Assembly (NCBI GenBank): GCA_019689695.1
Contig: JADGHA010000126.1
Span: 1 to 9,872, forward strand
Reading direction: 5' to 3'
DNA from: Micromonosporaceae bacterium
Lineage (GTDB): Bacteria; Actinomycetota; Actinomycetes; Mycobacteriales; Micromonosporaceae
Length of the DNA: 9,872 nucleotides
Shown here: piece after piece, positions 6,417-9,872 of the stretch
How the letters are laid out: the number at the start of each line of letters is the position of its first letter
Numbering within the stretch: position 1 is the first letter of the stretch
Made by a program: the position numbers and the translations under genes
Notes under the pieces: model-generated
What the model was told of the DNA's origin: nothing
The model's input: the letters and a program-made list of their open reading frames with translations, nothing else
The model's database searches: none

Positions 6417-6682
6417 TCGCCGTCTCTGCCACCGGCTCAACCCGCTCCAGTGGCCATTGCGAGCAGAGCGCCTGATGGGACCTCTGGGACGGCCGTGTCA
6501 TGGCCGCTACGGAAAGTCCCGAGCCAGGTATGGACAGCGAGGCCGGTGACCCGCACCATCGGCGTAATACAGGCACGGCCATCGGATCGGTGGCCGGTAG
6601 GCGACGGACGGGCGGCGAGTGGCCATCCATCGACGGTAGGTGACCGGACAGCGAAGAACGCAGGCGCGCGAAGGGGAGGTGC
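6417..6682. other. Intergenic region with no convincing gene
   Basis: About 270 nt between the tmRNA terminator and the hemerythrin-like gene. A 78-codon open frame (6450-6686) has no ribosome-binding site and no recognisable product. Visible elements are a candidate -10 TAATAC (6565-6570), an 8-nt palindrome ACGGCCGT (6490-6497), and an imperfect direct repeat, CGGTAGGcGACGGAC at 6595-6609 and CGGTAGGtGACcGGAC at 6634-6649. The repeat could be an operator pair for the gene downstream, but nothing confirms this. Confidence 0.5.
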
Positions 6683-7216
6683 ATGATGGCACCCGGAGCA
6701 GCGGCATCCCCGTACCAGCCCATGACCGAAGGTCGAGCGGCCGCGCCTGACCGCCGGCCCGGCGCCGCATCCGGCCGTCGCCGGGACGACGAGCGCGCGC
6801 TGGCCGCGGCCCGCCGCCGCCGTGCCGAGCTGCTGCACTCGATACACCAGTTCGAACGCGCCCTGGCCGTCCCCGCGCGGGACCCCAACTGGCACCAGGT
6901 GGTCGCCGCACGCCTCGGCGACCTGCGCGAGGCGGTGGCCGAGCACGTCGTGGTGACCGAGGGCCCGGACGGCCTGTACCAGGAACTGCTCGACCACGCC
7001 CCACGGCTGTGCCACGACGTGGACATCCTCACCCGCGAGCACGCCGCGCTGATGGCCGCCGTGGACGCCCTGTACGCCCGGCTGGGCGAGGCGGTGCCTG
7101 TGGAGCAGGTCCGAAGCTGGGCCAGCGACCTGCTGCGCGAGCTGTCCCGCCACCGCCAGCGCGGCGCCGACCTGGTGTACGAGGCGTACGAGACCGACAT
7201 CGGCGGGGAAACCTGA
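6683..7216 (+). CDS. Small helical protein, hemerythrin (HHE)-like
   Basis: A 177-residue soluble protein without signal peptide or membrane segment. After a disordered Arg/Ala-rich N-terminus (1-47) it shows four likely helices with histidines where HHE proteins carry metal ligands: H52/H55 (helix A), H88 with E93 (B), H120 in LTREHAALMAAVDAL (C), and H157 in RHRQRGADLVYEAYETDIGG (D). The ending EAY..DIGG is typical of actinobacterial hemerythrin-domain proteins. Some ligand positions look degenerate, so iron and oxygen binding is uncertain; a plain four-helix bundle is the alternative. Two ATGs stand in tandem (6683, 6686); the site GGAGG at 6675-6679 is spaced better for the second, a one-residue difference. 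A lipoprotein gene follows after 26 nt, so the two may be co-transcribed. Confidence 0.75.
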   Translation: MMAPGAAASPYQPMTEGRAAAPDRRPGAASGRRRDDERALAAARRRRAELLHSIHQFERALAVPARDPNWHQVVAARLGDLREAVAEHVVVTEGPDGLYQELLDHAPRLCHDVDILTREHAALMAAVDALYARLGEAVPVEQVRSWASDLLRELSRHRQRGADLVYEAYETDIGGET

Positions 7217-7242
7217 GCCGGCGCCGGCGCGTCCAAGGGCAT

Positions 7243-8148
7243 ATGCGACGTTGGTTGACGGCGGCGATCCCGCTCATCCTGCTCGCCGGCTGCGCGCAGG
7301 GCGGTACCGCCGGTGCGCCGCAGCCGGGCAGCGGGGACGCTGACTTCGACCGGAAGGCGGCCGAGGTGGCCGAGGCCTGGCGGGCGTCACAGGAGAGCCA
7401 TGCACCGCAGGACGGCTTCGTACCGCTGGAACCGCTGACCGTACTCCCGGCCGGTGCCACCTTCTCCAATGACACCAAGCTGGCGTACGGCAACGGCTGG
7501 TTCCGCAGTATCGCGCGACTCTCCACGAAGGCCCCGTCCGGCGGCAGCATCCGCTTCGCCGACGGTACGGCGATGTCCGTGCCACTGATCAGCGCCGCGG
7601 AGGCGTACCGCGCGATCGACAAGGGCGATCCGCCGTGCAACGGTGACGGCGGCATCCCGCCGGCGGTGCAGCTTCCCGTGCCGGAGAGCCCGCCGGTGGT
7701 GAAGAGGACGGCGACACCCTCGCATTGCACAGCCCTCACGGTCACCGGCGCCAAGCTGGCAACCGTGCAGCTGCGCACCACCCGAGGCGAGGCCACCGTG
7801 CCGGCCTGGCTGTTCACCGTGGACGAGCTCGCCGTGCCGGTGGCCCGGGTGGCCGTCGCCCCGACCGCCATCACGTCCCCGCCGCCCGGCGGCCTGCCGA
7901 TGCCCGGAATGGATTCGGTCACAGTGGACGGCACCCGCCTGACGTACCCGATCCTCACCGGATGCGCCAAGGAGATCAAACCGCTGGTGTACGAGGCGGA
8001 GGATCTGGTCGTCGTAGGGGCGAAGATCACGCCGGTCGACGGGGTCTGCCCTGCCATCGCGAAGGTGGAGCGGGTCACGGTCACCCTGAAGGAGCCGTTG
8101 GGTGACCGCGTCGTCCTCGACTCCAGCGGCCGGCAGCTGCGCCGCTAG
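7243..8148 (+). CDS. Lipoprotein of unknown function
   Basis: A 301-residue exported lipoprotein. The N-terminus has MRRW, a hydrophobic stretch and a lipobox LAGC with the lipidated cysteine at residue 17, so the mature protein is anchored to the outer face of the membrane. A Gly/Ala/Pro linker follows. Four further cysteines (C132, C162, C241, C269) could form two disulfides. Two similar segments, LTVTGAKLATVQL near 165-177 and LVVVGAKITPVD near 255-266, hint at a repeated beta-rich unit. No catalytic motif is visible and I do not recognise a named family. The ATG at 7243 is chosen for the signal peptide and the AAGGG site just before it; the frame is open further upstream, but that part overlaps the previous gene and lacks such signals. 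Its stop overlaps that of the convergent mtnP. Confidence 0.85.
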   Translation: MRRWLTAAIPLILLAGCAQGGTAGAPQPGSGDADFDRKAAEVAEAWRASQESHAPQDGFVPLEPLTVLPAGATFSNDTKLAYGNGWFRSIARLSTKAPSGGSIRFADGTAMSVPLISAAEAYRAIDKGDPPCNGDGGIPPAVQLPVPESPPVVKRTATPSHCTALTVTGAKLATVQLRTTRGEATVPAWLFTVDELAVPVARVAVAPTAITSPPPGGLPMPGMDSVTVDGTRLTYPILTGCAKEIKPLVYEAEDLVVVGAKITPVDGVCPAIAKVERVTVTLKEPLGDRVVLDSSGRQLRR

Positions 8149-8948
8149 GGCAGCTGGATGGGCAGCTTGATACCGTCCAGCGCGCGCCCGCACGGGCAGT
8201 CCCGGGTCGCCGGCAGCGCGGCTACCGCAGCGAGCAGCAGCGCGCGCATGCGCTCGGTGTTCTCCGCGAAGACCCGGAAGACCTCCTCCATGGTCACCCC
8301 GTGCTCGCCCGCCACCCCGGCGTCCAGGTCGGTGACGAGCGCGATCGCGGTGTAGCACAGCGCGAGCTCACGGGCGAGCACCGCCTCCGGGTGGCCGGTC
8401 ATGTTGACGACCGTCGCGCCGATCGACGCGTACCACTGCGACTCGGCCCGGGTCGAGAAGCGCGGCCCCTCGACCACCACCATCGTGCCGCCGTCGATGA
8501 CCGCCAGCCCCTGCCCGCGGGCGGTCTCGACCGCCACCGCCCGACCGACCGGGCAGTACGGGTCGGCGAACGACACGTGCACGGCACCGGTGTCGTAGAA
8601 CGTCTGTGCCCGGCCGTACGTACGATCGATCAGCTGGTCCGGCACCACGAACGAGCCCGGGCCGAGCTCGGGGCGCAGCCCGCCGACCGCGCAGGGGGCG
8701 AGGATCTGGCGCACCCCGAGGGCGCGCAGCGCCCACAGGTTGGCGCGGTAGGGGATGCGGTGCGGCGGATACCGGTGGTCCCGACCGTGCCGGGGCAGGA
8801 ACGCCACCCTCCGGCCGGCGACCTCGGCCACGGTGATCGGGTCGGACGGCGGCCCGTACGGGGTGTCCACGCTGTGCTCGCGCGCATCCTCCAGCAGCGC
8901 GTACAGCCCGGAGCCACCAATCACGCCGATCTCCGCGGTCGCGGTCAT
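8145..8948 (-). CDS. mtnP: S-methyl-5'-thioadenosine phosphorylase
   Basis: This enzyme splits methylthioadenosine with phosphate into adenine and methylthioribose-1-phosphate, recycling a by-product of polyamine and related synthesis. The 267-residue protein belongs to the PNP/MTAP family: GGSGLY (11-16) and PRHGRDH (52-58) for phosphate, then RANLWALRALGV, APCAVGGL, VVEGPRFSTRAES and NMTGHPEAVLARE. Asp207 and Asp209 in VTDLDAG match the aspartates that favour adenine over hypoxanthine in characterised MTA phosphorylases; because the family includes inosine-type enzymes, specificity is inferred. A C-terminal Cys251-Pro-Cys253 is notable. The ATG at 8948 has a GGGGTGAGG site and gives the normal start ATAEIGVIGGSG; the frame continues upstream only through non-coding DNA and antisense to yqgE. 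It is convergent with the lipoprotein gene, overlapping 4 nt. Confidence 0.93.
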   Translation of the reverse strand: MTATAEIGVIGGSGLYALLEDAREHSVDTPYGPPSDPITVAEVAGRRVAFLPRHGRDHRYPPHRIPYRANLWALRALGVRQILAPCAVGGLRPELGPGSFVVPDQLIDRTYGRAQTFYDTGAVHVSFADPYCPVGRAVAVETARGQGLAVIDGGTMVVVEGPRFSTRAESQWYASIGATVVNMTGHPEAVLARELALCYTAIALVTDLDAGVAGEHGVTMEEVFRVFAENTERMRALLLAAVAALPATRDCPCGRALDGIKLPIQLP

Positions 8949-9041
8949 CGCCTCACCCCTCGCCTCGATCCGGTTTGCTTGCTCGGTTGGCACACGTGCA
9001 GACCCTAACCGTGGCGTCCGGTAGCAGCTATCGTGCGATTC

Positions 9042-9125
9042 ATGGCGTTGACAGCGGGCGTGATGACGCCGGCCCGGAGGGCCGCCGGCCCGAAGGGTGC
9101 CGAATCCTGCGCGGAGCAGGACTAG
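9042..9125 (+). CDS. Possible 27-codon upstream frame before yqgE
   Basis: ATG 9042 opens a 27-residue frame (MALTAGVMTPARRAAGPKGA...) that stops at TAG 9123-9125, the stop overlapping the AGGAGG at 9124-9129. A -10-like TATCGT (9029-9034) ends 7 nt before the ATG, so a leaderless transcript could start here. No ribosome-binding site or -35 box is visible. It may be a leader peptide or chance. Confidence 0.25.
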   Translation: MALTAGVMTPARRAAGPKGAESCAEQD

Positions 9126-9129
9126 GAGG
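9105..9129 (+). promoter_or_regulatory. Hairpin and ribosome-binding site upstream of yqgE
   Basis: TCCTGC (9105-9110) pairs perfectly with GCAGGA (9116-9121) over a 5-nt loop, and 2 nt later comes an ideal AGGAGG (9124-9129). The TCCT of the left arm could instead pair with AGGA of that site, so two exclusive folds are possible. AGGAGG is spaced 6 nt from an in-frame GTG at 9136. Confidence 0.4.
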
Positions 9130-9171
9130 CCGAGGGTGTTCGGGGAGTCGCGGCAAATCGGAGGGCGGTCT

Positions 9172-9726
9172 ATGGAGTCGTTGGCCGGGCACCTGCTGGT
9201 CGCGACCCCGGCCCTGAAGGATCCCAACTTCGACCGGACCGTCGTCCTGCTGGTGGCGCACGAGCCGGGCGGCGCGCTCGGCGTGGTGCTCAACCGCCCC
9301 ACCGAGGTGCCGGTATCCGACGTACTGGGCAGCTGGGGCGGCCTCGCCAAGCAGCCGCGGGTGCTGTTCGAGGGCGGACCGGTCCAGCCGGAGTCGGCCA
9401 TCTGCCTGGCCAGGACGAAGACCGGGGTGACCCGGGTGCCCGGTTTCCACCGGGTGTCCGGTCAGGTCGGCACGGTGGACCTGTCCAGCGACCCGGAGCA
9501 GCTGACCGACCATATCGACGGCCTGCGCGTGTTCGCCGGGTACTCCGGCTGGTCGCCCGGCCAGCTGGAGGAGGAGCTGGACTCCGGCTCCTGGTTCGTC
9601 TTCGACGCCCTCCCGGGGGACGCGTTCATGACCAGACCGGATGACCTGTGGCCGATGGTGTTGCGGCGCCAGGGGGGCATGACGGCGGCGGTGGCGCTCT
9701 TCCCGGCCGACCCGACGCTGAACTGA
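9172..9726 (+). CDS. YqgE/AlgH family protein
   Basis: A 184-residue protein of the widespread YqgE/AlgH family, whose biochemical role is not established; AlgH was linked to alginate regulation in Pseudomonas but that does not transfer here. Family hallmarks are GHLLVATPALKDPNFDRTVV, GALGVVLNRPTE, FEGGPVQPESAI, the central GYSGWSPGQLEEEL (residues about 122-135) and the tail with DLWPMVLRRQ. No signal peptide or membrane segment is seen. The ATG at 9172 has GGAGG with 6-nt spacing and gives the usual family start. An in-frame GTG at 9136, with a better AGGAGG also 6 nt away, would add 12 residues (196 in all) and cannot be excluded. A short GAGG/CCTC hairpin overlaps the stop, and tRNA-Ala follows after 71 nt. 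Confidence 0.93.
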   Translation: MESLAGHLLVATPALKDPNFDRTVVLLVAHEPGGALGVVLNRPTEVPVSDVLGSWGGLAKQPRVLFEGGPVQPESAICLARTKTGVTRVPGFHRVSGQVGTVDLSSDPEQLTDHIDGLRVFAGYSGWSPGQLEEELDSGSWFVFDALPGDAFMTRPDDLWPMVLRRQGGMTAAVALFPADPTLN

Positions 9727-9763
9727 GGCCCGCCTCGGTGATGCCGGCCCGGTGAGGGGTGTG

Positions 9764-9769
9764 TACTAT
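9764..9769 (+). promoter_or_regulatory. -10 box of the tRNA-Ala promoter
   Basis: TACTAT lies 28 nt before the mature tRNA 5' end, so transcription would start near 9776 with a leader of about 20 nt. It stands out in very GC-rich DNA. No good -35 box is visible. Confidence 0.5.
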
Positions 9770-9797
9770 TGCGCGGGTGCCCAGCGGACTGGGCGCT

Positions 9798-9872
9798 GGG
9801 GCCGTGGCGCAGCTGGTAGCGCACCACACTGGCAGTGTGGGGGTCAGGGGTTCGAGTCCCCTCGGCTCCACC
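9798..9872 (+). tRNA. tRNA-Ala (anticodon GGC)
   Basis: A complete cloverleaf: acceptor stem GGGGCCG/CGGCTCC with the G3-U70 pair that marks alanine tRNAs, D arm GCGC-AGCTGGTA-GCGC, anticodon arm CCACA-CTGGCAG-TGTGG with anticodon GGC reading GCC, and T arm AGGGG-TTCGAGT-CCCCT. A73 is at 9870. The encoded CC at 9871-9872 suggests a genomic CCA whose last base lies beyond the window edge. Confidence 0.97.

Noticed and set aside
6450..6686. 78-codon frame in the intergenic region
   Set aside because: No ribosome-binding site, no family resemblance, and it ends over the start of the next gene.
6268..7242. Long minus-strand frame containing VPGIEPGS
   Set aside because: It is the complement of the tmRNA 3' end and of the hemerythrin-like gene; the PGIEPGS piece is the same RNA-antisense artefact.
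9048..9053. TTGACA as a -35 box for yqgE
   Set aside because: No -10-like hexamer lies 16-18 nt downstream; the region there is solid GC.
8949..9401. N-terminal extension of mtnP
   Set aside because: It runs through the intergenic region and antisense to yqgE; a good ribosome-binding site and the family-typical start are at 8948.
9626..9871. Minus-strand frame starting MEPRGLEPLTPT
   Set aside because: It is antisense to tRNA-Ala and yqgE. This N-terminus is the familiar artefact produced by translating the complement of a tRNA T arm.
1..9872. CRISPR array, transposon, integrase or defence island
   Set aside because: No regularly spaced repeats, transposase or integrase-like protein, and the gene content is conserved core.

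Overview
The window is very GC-rich and encodes on both strands with strong third-position G/C bias. Its gene content (prfB-ftsE-ftsX-smpB-ssrA, a PadR-type regulator and a membrane Ser/Thr kinase) points to a high-GC actinomycete. Sequence style suggests Micromonosporaceae (Actinoplanes/Micromonospora-like), but that family-level call is inference. Most of the window is conserved chromosomal core. I see no mobile element, CRISPR array, phage gene, toxin-antitoxin pair or obvious new defence system.

Layout, left to right. 6-1640 (+): a transmembrane Ser/Thr protein kinase whose catalytic loop reads HGD instead of HRD. 1804-2319 (+): a PadR-family regulator, closed by a strong hairpin. 2417-3535 (+): prfB, release factor 2, with no frameshift site. 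3590-4270 and 4379-5257 (+): ftsE and ftsX, the ABC-type regulator of cell-wall hydrolysis during division, separated here by 108 nt. 5454-5930 (+): smpB. 6010-6383 (+): ssrA (tmRNA), with a legible tag ANAKRADFALAA. After a terminator and about 270 nt without a convincing gene come a small helical, hemerythrin-like protein (6683-7216, +) and a lipoprotein of unknown function (7243-8148, +). The lipoprotein gene converges on mtnP (8145-8948, -), an MTA phosphorylase, and the two stop codons share one CTAG. yqgE/algH (9172-9726, +) and tRNA-Ala(GGC) (9798 to the window edge, +) finish the window.

How the genes work together: prfB, smpB and ssrA form a translation-termination and ribosome-rescue cluster, since SmpB carries the alanyl-tmRNA encoded next to it. 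FtsE and FtsX form one membrane complex. mtnP recycles the methylthioadenosine made by polyamine and related metabolism. The kinase, PadR regulator, hemerythrin-like protein and lipoprotein have no assigned pathway here.

The most interesting signals are regulatory. prfB and ftsE both look leaderless, with an actinobacterial -10 box ending exactly 8 nt before a GTG start and no ribosome-binding site. smpB and yqgE may each be preceded by a tiny, possibly leaderless upstream reading frame whose stop codon abuts or overlaps the downstream ribosome-binding site. These are sequence-based suggestions and need transcript-end data to confirm.
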